Part shown: positions 17,866-27,142 of the stretch, piece by piece
How the letters are laid out: each line of letters begins with the position of its first letter
How positions within the stretch are numbered: position 1 is the stretch's first letter
Source of the DNA: Runella aurantiaca
GTDB taxonomy: Bacteria; Bacteroidota; Bacteroidia; Cytophagales; Spirosomataceae
NCBI RefSeq assembly: GCF_003339505.1
Contig: NZ_QPIW01000018.1
Span: 62,001 to 126,000 of the forward strand
Length of the DNA: 64,000 nucleotides
Reading direction: 5' to 3'
Position numbers and translations under genes: made by a program
The notes under the pieces: model-generated
Database searches by the model: none
The model's input: the letters and a program-made list of their open reading frames with translations, nothing else
What the model was told of the DNA's origin: nothing

Positions 17866-18771
17866 ATGAGCTCCATGACAAAACCACCGGTTATCCCTGT
17901 CGAAAAACCAAGAGACATTGAAGATTGGCTGTGGGTTGGTATACCCGTTGGGCTGTTGACGATTATCATAGGATATTTGATTTACAAACACGCAGGAAGT
18001 TTTACTATTGACTCTTTCATGGCGGGTTTTAATTCAGATTTGGCGTTTTACCTGATGGTAGGGGTACTGGCTCAGTTGGTAGATGGTGCGTTGGGCATGG
18101 GCTACGGCGCTACGGCAACGTCCTTTTTATTGACTTTGGGCGTTCCTCCTGCGGTAAGCAGTACGAGTGTTCACTTATCGGAGATGTTTACCACGGGCGC
18201 TTCGGCTATTTCACACTTCAAATTCAAGAATATCAATAAAAAGCTATTCAAAACTTTATTGATTCCGGGCGTAATCGGTTCCGTTATTGGTGCTTATTTG
18301 CTTTCTGATGTAATAGATGGCAATGTTATTAAGCCTTTTATCTCGGCATACATGGTGGTGTTGGGCTGTATTATTGTGAGCAAGGGCATTAAAAAGACGA
18401 ATGTCAAAAAGCCCACTAAGCGGCTGGGGGTTCTAGCCATTTTCGGTGGTTTTATGGATGCGGTAGGTGGGGGAGGCTGGGGGCCGATTGTGACTTCTAC
18501 GCTCATTGGCCGTGGCCGCGACCCGCGCTATACCATTGGTTCGGTCAACGCCGCCGAATTTGCCGTTGCGTTTGCTAGTGGGGTTACGTTCCTCCTTTTT
18601 GAAGGTATCAATAGTTGGCAGGTTGTGCTGGGATTGATGCTCGGAGGCATGATAGCCGCTCCGCTTGGTGCTTATCTAGTAAATCGGGTCAACCGCCGAC
18701 CATTGATGGTGATTGTGGGTTTATTGGTGATATTCTTAGGATTAAGGGTTGTATTGAAAGCTATTTTATAG
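17866..18771 (+). CDS. TSUP-family permease (TauE/SafE sulfite exporter family)
   Basis: 301 residues, about eight transmembrane segments. Typical TSUP sequence is visible: VGVLAQLVDGALGMGYGATA in the first repeat and FGGFMDAVGGGGWGPIVTST in the second, the two inverted half-repeats with glycine-rich loops. The family moves anions such as sulfite, sulfate or sulfonates across the inner membrane. Its position at the head of a same-strand run of sulfur assimilation genes supports a sulfate or sulfite substrate. ATG 17866 is used; an ATG three codons later is equally possible. Confidence 0.87.
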   Translation: MSSMTKPPVIPVEKPRDIEDWLWVGIPVGLLTIIIGYLIYKHAGSFTIDSFMAGFNSDLAFYLMVGVLAQLVDGALGMGYGATATSFLLTLGVPPAVSSTSVHLSEMFTTGASAISHFKFKNINKKLFKTLLIPGVIGSVIGAYLLSDVIDGNVIKPFISAYMVVLGCIIVSKGIKKTNVKKPTKRLGVLAIFGGFMDAVGGGGWGPIVTSTLIGRGRDPRYTIGSVNAAEFAVAFASGVTFLLFEGINSWQVVLGLMLGGMIAAPLGAYLVNRVNRRPLMVIVGLLVIFLGLRVVLKAIL

Positions 18772-18878
18772 TAAATGTGTAATTTTACGACCTCATCCAA
18801 TCAGGTCATTTAAAAGACTTGTTGTGTTTCCCAGATTATTTGGTGTACACATCATAAGTCTAAATTTTCAAGAAAAGT

Positions 18879-20069
18879 ATGCAACGTAAGACGAAAGCAA
18901 TCCGCATTCAAACCAAAAAGACGCAATACCGCGAACATTCGACGCCATTGTTTCTTACCTCAAGTTTTTCATTTGAGTCGGCTGAGCAAGGCAAAGCCCT
19001 CTTTGATGAAACCGAGGAAGGTAATATTTACAGCCGTTTTTCAAACCCTAGTGTTCAGGAGTTTGTGGATAAAGTGTGTATGCTGGAAGGTGCGGAAGAT
19101 GGTCTTGCTACTGCAACGGGAATGGCGGCGGTATTTGCAAGTATGGCCGGTATTCTCAAGTCTGGGGACCACATCATTGCCTGCCGGGCGTTGTTTGGGT
19201 CGGCGCACCAGATTATTACGCAGATTTTTGCAAAGTGGGGTATTACTTATACGTATTTGGATGCCGATGCTTCTGAAGAACAGTGGGAAGCGGCCGTGCA
19301 GCCCAATAGCCGCATGGTATATCTGGAAACTCCGTCTAATCCTGGATTGGAGTTGGTCGATTTGGCCATGATTGGTCGGATTTGTAAAAAACATAATTTG
19401 ATTTTCAACGTTGATAATTGCTTTGCTACCCCCATCATTCAAACACCCGCGGATTTTGGCGCGGATTTGATTGTGCACTCTGCCACCAAATTTATGGATG
19501 GGCAGGGACGTGTATTGGGAGGAGTGGTGGTCGGAAAAGCTGAATACATTGCCCCAATTCGCTTTTTCTGTCGTCATACTGGCCCTTCTATGTCGCCGTT
19601 TAATGCGTGGACATTGAGCAAAAGCCTCGAAACGCTTGAATTACGCATGGAGCGTCACAGCCAAAATGCGTTACGTTTGGCCGAAGCGTTGGAGGCATTG
19701 CCCGAAGTGAAAAAAGTAAATTATCCTTATTTGCCAAGCCACGCCCAATATGAGCTTGCCAAAGCGCAAATGAATGCGGGCGGAGCCATTGTGACCATTG
19801 AATTAGAAGGCGGTTTTGAGCGCGTAAGTGCGTTTATGAAAGCGTTGACCATCCCAACCTTGTCGTCAAACTTGGGCGATACGCGTACCATTATCACCAA
19901 TCCATTTACGACCACTCACTCCAAACTCAAACCCGACGAAAAAGCGGCGTTAGGCATTACAGAAGGGTTGATTCGTATTTCGGTGGGACTGGAATCTGTG
20001 GAAGATTTAATTGAAGATTTTACGCAGGCCGCAGTGGTAAGTGCTGAGGTGGTTGCGGAGAAAATATAA
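18879..20069 (+). CDS. metZ: trans-sulfuration family PLP enzyme, O-succinyl/O-acetylhomoserine sulfhydrylase-like
   Basis: 396 residues of the Cys/Met metabolism PLP family. The catalytic lysine is K204 in HSATKFMDGQGR, and the DGQGR context is the one found in MetZ rather than in cystathionine beta-lyase. Other motifs are TSSFSFESAEQ, NIYSRFSNPSVQEF, LATATGMAAVFASM, ETPSNPGLELVDL, SSNLGDTRTII and GLIRISVGLES. It is predicted to incorporate sulfide into an activated homoserine to give homocysteine. Its place between a sulfur anion permease and the sulfate reduction genes fits this. The next gene starts at the base after its stop. The gene symbol is family-based, as specificity was not tested. 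Confidence 0.85.
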   Translation: MQRKTKAIRIQTKKTQYREHSTPLFLTSSFSFESAEQGKALFDETEEGNIYSRFSNPSVQEFVDKVCMLEGAEDGLATATGMAAVFASMAGILKSGDHIIACRALFGSAHQIITQIFAKWGITYTYLDADASEEQWEAAVQPNSRMVYLETPSNPGLELVDLAMIGRICKKHNLIFNVDNCFATPIIQTPADFGADLIVHSATKFMDGQGRVLGGVVVGKAEYIAPIRFFCRHTGPSMSPFNAWTLSKSLETLELRMERHSQNALRLAEALEALPEVKKVNYPYLPSHAQYELAKAQMNAGGAIVTIELEGGFERVSAFMKALTIPTLSSNLGDTRTIITNPFTTTHSKLKPDEKAALGITEGLIRISVGLESVEDLIEDFTQAAVVSAEVVAEKI

Positions 20070-20441
20070 ATGTTGAAACAAAATTTCCTCCGTTTCCAAG
20101 CCCTCATTGAACAGGGAAAAACCCTTGAAGCAATAGAGGAATGGTACGCGGAGGAAATTGTTCAAATTGAAAACACAGACGAACCAATACGGGGAAAAGA
20201 TGTGTTACGGCAATACGAAGCAACCAACTTGGCCGGCGTCAATAGTCTGAGCATTAAAGTCGTTACGGTAGTGATTGATGAAATGCAGGGGTTGGTATTG
20301 GGTGAAATGGAAATTAAGTTTGACAGTAAAAAAAGCGGCCCGCAACAATTGAACGAGGCGTTTGTTCAGCGCTGGGAAAAGGGCCAAATCATTCATCAAC
20401 GGTTTTATTATTCGTTACCTCCACACCCCACAAGTGTGTAA
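20070..20441 (+). CDS. NTF2-like (SnoaL-type) small protein
   Basis: 123 residues starting directly after the sulfhydrylase stop, so the two are translationally linked. It has the cone-shaped NTF2-fold pattern: an N-terminal helix pair (FRFQALIEQGKTLEAIEEWY), IRGKDVLRQYEA, and a terminal strand FVQRWEKGQIIHQRFYY. Members bind small hydrophobic ligands or act as enzymes. No catalytic residues can be assigned. Its location inside the sulfur cluster suggests an accessory role, possibly in sulfur amino acid metabolism. Confidence 0.8.
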   Translation: MLKQNFLRFQALIEQGKTLEAIEEWYAEEIVQIENTDEPIRGKDVLRQYEATNLAGVNSLSIKVVTVVIDEMQGLVLGEMEIKFDSKKSGPQQLNEAFVQRWEKGQIIHQRFYYSLPPHPTSV

Positions 20442-20501
20442 TGTTAGAATTACTCCCTTTACAGGACCTTATAAAAAAGAACACTTATTGCAACGGTACA
20501 A

Positions 20502-21215
20502 ATGATACTCACCGAAACACATACAACAGAATCGTTACTTAGTTTACTTAGCGGTAAAACCGAAGTGGAAGCATTGCGCCTTTTGGCAGAAATGTTTCCT
20601 GGACAGGTGGCTTTTTCGACCAGCTTGGGCTATGAAGACCAAGTAATCACGGATATGATTTTAGCCAATGGAATTGACATCCGAATCTTTACGCTAGATA
20701 CGGGCCGAATGTTTCCGGAAACTTACCTGACATTACAGAAAACCAATAATCGCTACGATACCAAAATCGAAGTGATGTTCCCTAAAAACGAAGCCGTTGA
20801 ACAACTGCTGACCGAAAAAGGGCCTTTGAGTTTTTACGAATCCATCGAAAACCGCAAAGAGTGTTGCTTTATTCGCAAAGTAGAACCTTTGAATCGTGCG
20901 CTGAAAGGTGTGAAAATTTGGGTAACGGGTATCCGCGCGGAGCAATCACCCAATCGTACCGATATGCAGGCCATTGAGTGGGATGGAGGACATGAATTGT
21001 TTAAATACAATCCACTTTTGCCTTGGACATTCGACCAAGTAAAAAGCTACGTGAAGGCGCACAATGTGCCTTATAACCCATTGCACGACAAAGGTTTTGT
21101 AAGTATTGGTTGCGCGCCCTGTACCCGCGCCATCCGCGAAGGGGAAGACTTCCGCGCAGGCCGTTGGTGGTGGGAAGATGAAAGCAAAAAAGAGTGTGGG
21201 TTACACGCTAAATAG
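20502..21215 (+). CDS. cysH: adenylyl-sulfate (APS) reductase, Fe-S type CysH
   Basis: 237 residues. N-terminal PP-loop (FSTSLGYEDQVITDMI) and TLDTGRMFPETY are seen. Cysteine pairs C121-C122 (KECCFIRKV) and C204-C207 (GCAPCTRA) form the four-cysteine [4Fe-4S] signature of the APS-preferring assimilatory reductases, and the catalytic cysteine is C232 in KKECGLHAK. WVTGIRAEQSPNR is a substrate-binding arginine loop. It reduces APS to sulfite with thioredoxin. The four-cysteine signature agrees with the absence of an APS kinase in this cluster, so PAPS need not be made. Confidence 0.94.
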   Translation: MILTETHTTESLLSLLSGKTEVEALRLLAEMFPGQVAFSTSLGYEDQVITDMILANGIDIRIFTLDTGRMFPETYLTLQKTNNRYDTKIEVMFPKNEAVEQLLTEKGPLSFYESIENRKECCFIRKVEPLNRALKGVKIWVTGIRAEQSPNRTDMQAIEWDGGHELFKYNPLLPWTFDQVKSYVKAHNVPYNPLHDKGFVSIGCAPCTRAIREGEDFRAGRWWWEDESKKECGLHAK

Positions 21216-21272
21216 AAGAGAAGGAGTCCCCGTTCTTTTAAAAGTAAATTACAAAATCAGACACGATAAATC

Positions 21273-22205
21273 ATGTCCAATATCCAAAGTCCAGAGTCTA
21301 TTGTCCAACGTCAGGACTATTTAGACCAACTCGAATCCGAAGCCATTTACATCATGCGTGAAGTGGCCGGGCAATTTGAGCGCCCCGCGTTGTTGTTTTC
21401 GGGCGGTAAAGATTCGATTACCCTTGTACGTTTGGCCCAAAAAGCCTTTGCTCCTGGTAAAATCCCTTTCCCATTGGTACATATCGATACAGGACATAAC
21501 TTTCCCGAAGCAACTCAATACCGCGATTGGCTGGCCAATGAAGTAGGCGCTAAGTTGATTGTGCGTCAAGTAGAAGATACTATCAAAGCCAAAGGGTTGA
21601 AGGAACAGACTGGTAAAAATGCTACCCGTAACTGGTTGCAAACCTTTACGTTACTGGATACCATTGAAGAGTTTGAATTTGATGCGTGTATTGGCGGTGC
21701 GCGTCGCGACGAAGAAAAAGCCCGCGCCAAAGAGCGTATTTTCTCTTTCCGTGATGAGTTTGGTCAATGGGACCCTAAGCGTCAGCGTCCCGAATTGTGG
21801 AATTTGTTTAACGGCAAAATCAGCAAAGGCGAAAATGTACGTTGCTTCCCGATTTCCAACTGGACCGAGCTCGACGTGTGGTCGTACATTGAGCGCGAAA
21901 AAATTCCGTTGCCCACCATTTATTTCTCGCATCAACGCGAAATGATTTTGCGGGATGGAAATCTGTTGGCCAATGCCGATTTTATTTTCAAAGATGAAAA
22001 CGACGTAATTGTAACCAAAACCGTTCGCTTCCGCACGGTAGGTGACATGACCTGTACGGCGGCGGTAGAGTCGTATGCCGATACGATTGAGAAAGTTGTA
22101 AGCGAAATCAAGGCAACGCGCATCAGCGAACGTGGCGAAACCCGCATCGACGACCAACAAACCGAAGCGGCGATGGAAGACCGTAAAAAGGGAGGATATT
22201 TTTAG
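21273..22205 (+). CDS. cysD: sulfate adenylyltransferase subunit 2
   Basis: 310 residues, typical CysD length. It is a PP-loop ATP pyrophosphatase with LLFSGGKDSITLVRLAQKAF near the N-terminus, HIDTGHNFPE, and IGGARRDEEKARAKER, the conserved arginine-rich sulfate-binding stretch. With CysN it makes APS from ATP and sulfate. ATG 21273 is the best start. The first 12 codons are written in a degenerate AGTCCA-like repeat (see findings), so DYLDQLESEAIYI marks the start of real homology. It sits 57 bases after cysH and before cysN. Confidence 0.95.
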   Translation: MSNIQSPESIVQRQDYLDQLESEAIYIMREVAGQFERPALLFSGGKDSITLVRLAQKAFAPGKIPFPLVHIDTGHNFPEATQYRDWLANEVGAKLIVRQVEDTIKAKGLKEQTGKNATRNWLQTFTLLDTIEEFEFDACIGGARRDEEKARAKERIFSFRDEFGQWDPKRQRPELWNLFNGKISKGENVRCFPISNWTELDVWSYIEREKIPLPTIYFSHQREMILRDGNLLANADFIFKDENDVIVTKTVRFRTVGDMTCTAAVESYADTIEKVVSEIKATRISERGETRIDDQQTEAAMEDRKKGGYF

Positions 22206-22316
22206 AGTTTACAGTCAACAGTAGGCAGTTCACAGTAAGATGAACCGCCTAAAAATAGAACTAACTGTAAACCTCTCGGGCGACCCCGTGTGAAACGTAA
22301 ACTGTAAATTGAACAA
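22206..22316 (+). repeat. repeat-like spacer between cysD and cysN
   Basis: The 111-base spacer contains GTTTACAGT (22207-22215) facing ACTGTAAAC (22264-22272) as a 9-bp inverted repeat, a further ACTGTAAAT at 22301-22309, and several degenerate CAGT units. It looks like a decayed simple-sequence/REP-like element. Confidence 0.45.
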
Positions 22317-23564
22317 ATGGACATTCTAAGATTTATAACCGCAGGTAGTGTTGACGACGGAAAAAGTACGTTGATTGGCCGCTTGCTTTACGATACAAAA
22401 AGCATTTTGGCCGACCAAATGGAGGCCGTTGAGCGCGCCAGCAAAACCAGAGGTGACGGCGAAATTGACTTAGCTTTATTAACAGACGGTCTCCGTTCGG
22501 AGCGTGAGCAAGGCATTACCATCGACGTAGCCTATAAATATTTCCAAACGCCCAATCGCAAGTTTATCAGTATTGATGCGCCCGGTCACATTCAGTACAC
22601 CCGCAACATGGTGACTGGGGCTTCCAATGCAGATTTGGCTATTATTTTGATTGATGCTCGTCAGGGAGTGGTAGAACAAACACGCCGTCACTCACTGATT
22701 GCGTCTTTGTTAGGCATTCCTCATATTGTGGTGGCGGTCAATAAGATGGATTTGGTGGGCTATTCAGAAGATGCGTTTCTGCAAATTGCCCAAGAATACA
22801 AACAACTGGCGGATAAACTCGGAATTAAAGACCTGAAAATCATCCCTGTTAGTGCGTTGGCGGGTGATAACATTGTAGATAAGTCGGAGGCTATGTCTTG
22901 GTATACGGGCGAAACAATGCTGCATTTTCTCGAAAATGTCAACGTGCTGAACGATCTGAATTTGACCGATGCACGCATGGCGGTGCAATACGTACTGCGT
23001 CCGCAAACCGAAGAATTACATGATTATCGTGGCTATGCGGGACGAATTCAAAGCGGAGTTTTCAAAAAAGGTGATTCTATTACCGTTTTGCCTTCAGAAC
23101 AAACTTCTAAAATCGCCAAAATAGAAGTCTACGGCGAAGAAGTGGAAGAAGCTACGGCTCCGCAATCAGTGACGATATTGCTGGAAACTGACGTAGACAT
23201 CAGCCGGGGAGACTTAATCAGCGGTGCGGGGAATCAGCCGACTTTGAGTCAAGATGTTGAAGCCACTATTTGTTGGATGGACGACCGAAAAGAGTTAAAA
23301 GTAGGTAATAAATACACGCTACAACACGGCACAAGCCTAGTACGTTGCTCGGTCAAAGGCATCGAATACCGCATTGATGTAAACAACTATGAGCACTTGG
23401 AAGACATCGAAAGCCTCAAGCTAAACGACATCGCCAAAGTGACGCTTCGCACGGCAAAACCGCTTGCCTATGATTCATACCTGAAAAATCGCGCCAATGG
23501 TGCTGCCATTCTGATTGATGAGACCTCTCACGTGACCGTCGGTGCGTGCATGGTAGAAGCCTAA
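22317..23564 (+). CDS. cysN: sulfate adenylyltransferase subunit 1, GTPase
   Basis: 415 residues. An EF-Tu-like GTPase domain carries G1 (AGSVDDGKSTLIGRLL), G2 (REQGITIDVAY), G3 (SIDAPGHIQYTRNM) and G4 (VAVNKMDL), followed by two beta-barrel domains. GTP hydrolysis drives APS formation by the CysD subunit. The protein ends after the barrels and has no C-terminal CysC kinase domain, unlike the NodQ-type fusions. It is the last gene of the sulfur run, and a strong terminator follows. Confidence 0.96.
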   Translation: MDILRFITAGSVDDGKSTLIGRLLYDTKSILADQMEAVERASKTRGDGEIDLALLTDGLRSEREQGITIDVAYKYFQTPNRKFISIDAPGHIQYTRNMVTGASNADLAIILIDARQGVVEQTRRHSLIASLLGIPHIVVAVNKMDLVGYSEDAFLQIAQEYKQLADKLGIKDLKIIPVSALAGDNIVDKSEAMSWYTGETMLHFLENVNVLNDLNLTDARMAVQYVLRPQTEELHDYRGYAGRIQSGVFKKGDSITVLPSEQTSKIAKIEVYGEEVEEATAPQSVTILLETDVDISRGDLISGAGNQPTLSQDVEATICWMDDRKELKVGNKYTLQHGTSLVRCSVKGIEYRIDVNNYEHLEDIESLKLNDIAKVTLRTAKPLAYDSYLKNRANGAAILIDETSHVTVGACMVEA

Positions 23565-23572
23565 TTATATTT

Positions 23573-23600
23573 TTTTGTCGTCCTGAAAGGACCTAATACG
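23573..23600 (+). repeat. REP-like hairpin after cysN
   Basis: A run of T is followed by GTCG and TCCTGAAAGGACCTAATA. GTCCT (23580-23584) pairs with AGGAC (23588-23592) around a GAA loop. It closely resembles the hairpin after the GLPGLI gene at 10201-10220, which has a C-G pair where this one has T-A. Confidence 0.5.
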
Positions 23601-23612
23601 CACGAATTTGAT

Positions 23613-23648
23613 AAGCCCTCAATTTCTTTCGAAGTTGAGGGCTTTTTT
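23613..23648 (+). terminator. rho-independent terminator of the sulfur gene run
   Basis: AAGCCCTCAA (23613-23622) pairs perfectly with TTGAGGGCTT (23635-23644), immediately followed by T4. Confidence 0.9.
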
Positions 23649-23748
23649 ATCGCAGTCGTGAACAGGTGGGTACGGGAATGTTGATGTCGTAATTCCCCGC
23701 AACTTTGTATCTTTCCAATAAAACCACGGTTATTCCCCTTTTATACCT

Positions 23749-25125
23749 ATGAAAACCCTGCTGTCTAGTCAAAAATTGTCGGCGATTGGAGTGGTGTTAT
23801 GCCTGACAACGCCCCTTTTTGCGCAACGCAACGTGACCAACGCTAATGACTCCAATACGCCTTTGCATTTGCTGCAACCCGATTATCCAGTACCTTACGG
23901 GATTGTGAAAACCGAGGAAGTAAAGAGGGTATTGGATAGAATTCATGGATATTTAAACAATGTGACTCCTGCGGCCTTTGTCAATGCCAAAACGGGCGAA
24001 GTCCTGACCGATTTATCCAAAATTGACGAAAATACCGCCTTGCAAAAAGGCGATTATCGCTTGGTTAGCTATGAATGGGGCGTTACTTACGGGGGAATGC
24101 TCTTGGCAAGTCAGGTAACGGGAGATAATCGCTACAAAGAATATACGGATAAACGATTGGCTTTTATCGCCAATGCCGCTCCGTACTTCAAAAAAACGAC
24201 CGAAGAAAACGCCGATTGGGGCACGAAAGGGCCTCTGCGGGGTTTGTTGACGCCCCATGCTTTGGACGATTGCGGAGCCATGTGCGCGGCCATGATTAAG
24301 GCCACGCGTGAAGGCAATAAGTCAAATTTGCGCCCGTTGATTGACAATCACATTAATTATATTATGACCAAAGAACACCGGCTGAAAGACGGTACACTGG
24401 CCCGCAATCGTCCCCAACCCAATACACTTTGGCTGGATGATATGTTTATGGGCGTGCCTGCGCTAGCACAAATGGGTAAGCTGACGGGCGACAAAAAATA
24501 CTACGACGAAGCGGCCAAACAAATACTGCAATTTGCGGGTCGGATGTTTAACAAAGAAAAAGGCGTATACATGCACGGTTGGGTCGAAGGTATGACTGAG
24601 CACCCGCAATTTCACTGGGCCAGAGCCAACGGTTGGGCCATTTTGACTAAGGTAGAAGTGTTGGATGTGCTGCCCGAAAATCACCCATCGCGCCCTGCGA
24701 TTTTGGCTTTGTTGAAGGCGCACACCAAAGGGTTGGCATCCTATCAGTCGGGGTCGGGTTTTTGGCATCAATTGCTCAATAAAGAAGATTCGTATCTGGA
24801 AACGTCGGCTACGGCGATTTATACTTATGCCATTGCTCACGCCATCAACAAAGGCTGGATTGACGGCTTGGCGTATGCACCTATGACGCTCTTGGGATGG
24901 AATGCCGTGGCAACCAAAGTCAATGAAAAAGGCCAAGTAGAAGGAACCTGTGTAGGTACAGGTATGGGTTTTGACCCTGCTTTTTACTATCATCGTCCCA
25001 TTAGTCCTTTTGCCGCGCATGGCTACGGGCCCGTGATTTTGGCGGGGGCTGAGGTGATTAGTTTGTTGAAAAACAAGCAGTTTGAAATCAATGACAGCTC
25101 AGTACAGTTGTTGCAGAAGAAGTAG
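23749..25125 (+). CDS. GH88/GH105-family unsaturated rhamnogalacturonyl hydrolase (first copy)
   Basis: 458 residues with a signal peptide (IGVVLCLTTPLFAQ). An (alpha/alpha)6 barrel is indicated by LVSYEWGVTYGGMLLASQ, LDDCGAMCAAMI, TLWLDDMFMGVPALA (catalytic-type aspartate), HPQFHWARANGWAI and SFETSATAIYTYA-like sequence (here YLETSATAIYTYA). The family removes the unsaturated uronic acid left on the non-reducing end after rhamnogalacturonan lyase cleavage. It is exported, probably to the periplasm. It is followed after 96 bases by a PL11 lyase gene and then a second GH105 gene, so the three form one degradation unit. Confidence 0.88.
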   Translation: MKTLLSSQKLSAIGVVLCLTTPLFAQRNVTNANDSNTPLHLLQPDYPVPYGIVKTEEVKRVLDRIHGYLNNVTPAAFVNAKTGEVLTDLSKIDENTALQKGDYRLVSYEWGVTYGGMLLASQVTGDNRYKEYTDKRLAFIANAAPYFKKTTEENADWGTKGPLRGLLTPHALDDCGAMCAAMIKATREGNKSNLRPLIDNHINYIMTKEHRLKDGTLARNRPQPNTLWLDDMFMGVPALAQMGKLTGDKKYYDEAAKQILQFAGRMFNKEKGVYMHGWVEGMTEHPQFHWARANGWAILTKVEVLDVLPENHPSRPAILALLKAHTKGLASYQSGSGFWHQLLNKEDSYLETSATAIYTYAIAHAINKGWIDGLAYAPMTLLGWNAVATKVNEKGQVEGTCVGTGMGFDPAFYYHRPISPFAAHGYGPVILAGAEVISLLKNKQFEINDSSVQLLQKK

Positions 25126-25221
25126 CAACCGCTTCGGCAACCGTCAGCTAGACACATAGAGCACAAAGAATAGAATGCGGGTCTCATTTCGAAATGGTTT
25201 TGTAAAGATTCAACAAAAAAG

Positions 25222-27051
25222 ATGCTCAAAAAACTCTTTTTATTGCTCATTTTGTCTCAGCCTTCGTTTGCTCAACGGCAAATGGAAGCCCTCAACCGAG
25301 GCGTTGTGGCAGTGCCTACTGCCGAAGGAAGCATGTTTATTAGTTGGCGGCTGTTAGGCAATGACCCTGAAAGTGTAGCTTTTAATATCTATCGGAACAA
25401 GGAAAAACTAAATACCAAGCCACTGGTGAGCAGTAATTTTACGGACAAAAATCCCGTAGAGGGGGCTGTTTATAGCCTTCGCGCGGTGCTGAAAGGAGTA
25501 GAACAGAAAAATGCAGCAACGGCATTAAGTTTTAAAAAATCTTACTTAGAAATTCCTTTACAAATTCCTGCCAGCGGCACCACCCCTGACGGAAAAAACT
25601 ATACCTACAACGCCAACGATGCAAGCGTTGGAGATTTGGATGGCGACGGTGAATACGAAATTATCCTGAAATGGGAGCCTTCCAATGCCAAAGACAATTC
25701 TCAAGATGGCTACACGGGTAATGTGTTTTTGGATGCCTATAAACTCAATGGAATACGATTATGGCAAATTGATTTGGGTAAAAATATCCGCGCTGGCGCT
25801 CATTATACGCAGTTTATGGTATATGACTTAGACGGAGATGGCAAAGCTGAAGTTGCTTGCAAAACTGCAGATGGCATCACGGATGGCAAAGGAAAAACCA
25901 TCGGTGATGCATCCAAAGACTATCGAAATACCCAAGGAAGAGTTTTGGAAGGGGCCGAGTTCTTTACCATTTTTGAAGGACAAACGGGTGCAGCGCTGGC
26001 TTCAACCGAATATTTGCCGAGCCGCTTTCCGATTGATAGTTGGGGTACCCCCGAACACAATGACCGAAACGGCAATCGGGCGGACCGCTTTTTGGCGTGT
26101 GTAGCCTACCTCGATGGCAAACAACCCAGTGTCGTCATGTGTCGAGGCTACTATGCCCGCACGGTGTTGGCAGCTTGGGATTGGCGCAGTGGAAAATTAA
26201 CCTCACGTTGGATATTTGATACAAAAAATGGTTTTCCGAGTTATGAAGGACAGGGAAACCATAACCTCACCGCTGCCGACGTAGACAAAGACGGTAAGGA
26301 TGAAATTGTGTTTGGGGCAATGGTCGTGGATGATAATGGCAAAGGCTTATTCTCCACTGGCTTTGGGCATGGAGATGCCATCCACGTGAGCGACTTAGAC
26401 CCTACGCATGAGGGATTGGAGGTATTTGGTATTCACGAAAACAAAGATAAGGATGCCACCCGCCCAGGCATGGCGCTGTATGATGCCAAAACGGGAAAAA
26501 CCTTAGTGAGAACCGCAGAAGGCAAGGACGTAGGCCGAGGCGTAGCGGCAGACATTGACTCGGTACATTTGGGCGCTGAATTATGGGGTGGCATGGTGGT
26601 AGATGGAAAAAGCAGATTGCTGAATGTCAAAGGCGAAGACATTGGCGAAGCACCCAATTCGGCCAACTTTTTGGCCTGGTGGGACGGCGATTTGGGCCGT
26701 GAATTGTTGGATGGAAATCACATTGACAAATACAGGGCTGGGCGTCTGCTTACGGCTGAAGGTTGTACTTCCAACAACGGCACCAAATCGACCCCTGCGC
26801 TCAGCGCTGATTTATTCGGAGATTGGCGCGAAGAAGTTATTTTTAGAACCAACGACAACAAAAATTTACGGATTTATTCGACCACGATTCTGACCGAACA
26901 TCGCCTCGTTACGCTTATGCACGACCCGCAGTATCGGCTGAGCATTGCTGCCCAAAATGTAGCCTATAACCAACCCCCGCATACAAGCTATTATCTGGGC
27001 ACTGGTATGAAAAAAGCGCCTAAACAGGTGATAAAACTAATTAAACGTTAA
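25222..27051 (+). CDS. rhamnogalacturonan lyase, PL11 family
   Basis: 609 residues with signal peptide (LFLLLILSQPSFAQ). The N-terminal beta-domain starts QMEALNRGVVAVPTAEGSMF and continues SWRLLGNDPESVAFNIYR, a strong PL11 signature. The propeller carries repeated calcium-binding loops (GDLDGDGEYEI, YDLDGDGKAEVAC, ADVDKDGKDEIVFG). The C-terminus HDPQYRLSIAAQNVAYNQP is also typical. It cleaves the galacturonate-rhamnose backbone of rhamnogalacturonan-I by beta-elimination, giving the unsaturated ends the flanking GH105 enzymes act on. An exported or surface location is likely. Confidence 0.93.
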   Translation: MLKKLFLLLILSQPSFAQRQMEALNRGVVAVPTAEGSMFISWRLLGNDPESVAFNIYRNKEKLNTKPLVSSNFTDKNPVEGAVYSLRAVLKGVEQKNAATALSFKKSYLEIPLQIPASGTTPDGKNYTYNANDASVGDLDGDGEYEIILKWEPSNAKDNSQDGYTGNVFLDAYKLNGIRLWQIDLGKNIRAGAHYTQFMVYDLDGDGKAEVACKTADGITDGKGKTIGDASKDYRNTQGRVLEGAEFFTIFEGQTGAALASTEYLPSRFPIDSWGTPEHNDRNGNRADRFLACVAYLDGKQPSVVMCRGYYARTVLAAWDWRSGKLTSRWIFDTKNGFPSYEGQGNHNLTAADVDKDGKDEIVFGAMVVDDNGKGLFSTGFGHGDAIHVSDLDPTHEGLEVFGIHENKDKDATRPGMALYDAKTGKTLVRTAEGKDVGRGVAADIDSVHLGAELWGGMVVDGKSRLLNVKGEDIGEAPNSANFLAWWDGDLGRELLDGNHIDKYRAGRLLTAEGCTSNNGTKSTPALSADLFGDWREEVIFRTNDNKNLRIYSTTILTEHRLVTLMHDPQYRLSIAAQNVAYNQPPHTSYYLGTGMKKAPKQVIKLIKR

Positions 27052-27142
27052 AATCTTAACCAAGGACTTAATCGTAATATTCTCTGTGGTACTCAGTGCA
27101 ACTCAGTGGTTAAATGATTAAAATATTCAAATTCATTAATCT

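Noticed and set aside
18772-18878. A possible SAM-type riboswitch before the sulfhydrylase gene
   Set aside because: Only a 5-bp stem (GACCT/AGGTC) was found. No conserved SAM-aptamer core could be seen.
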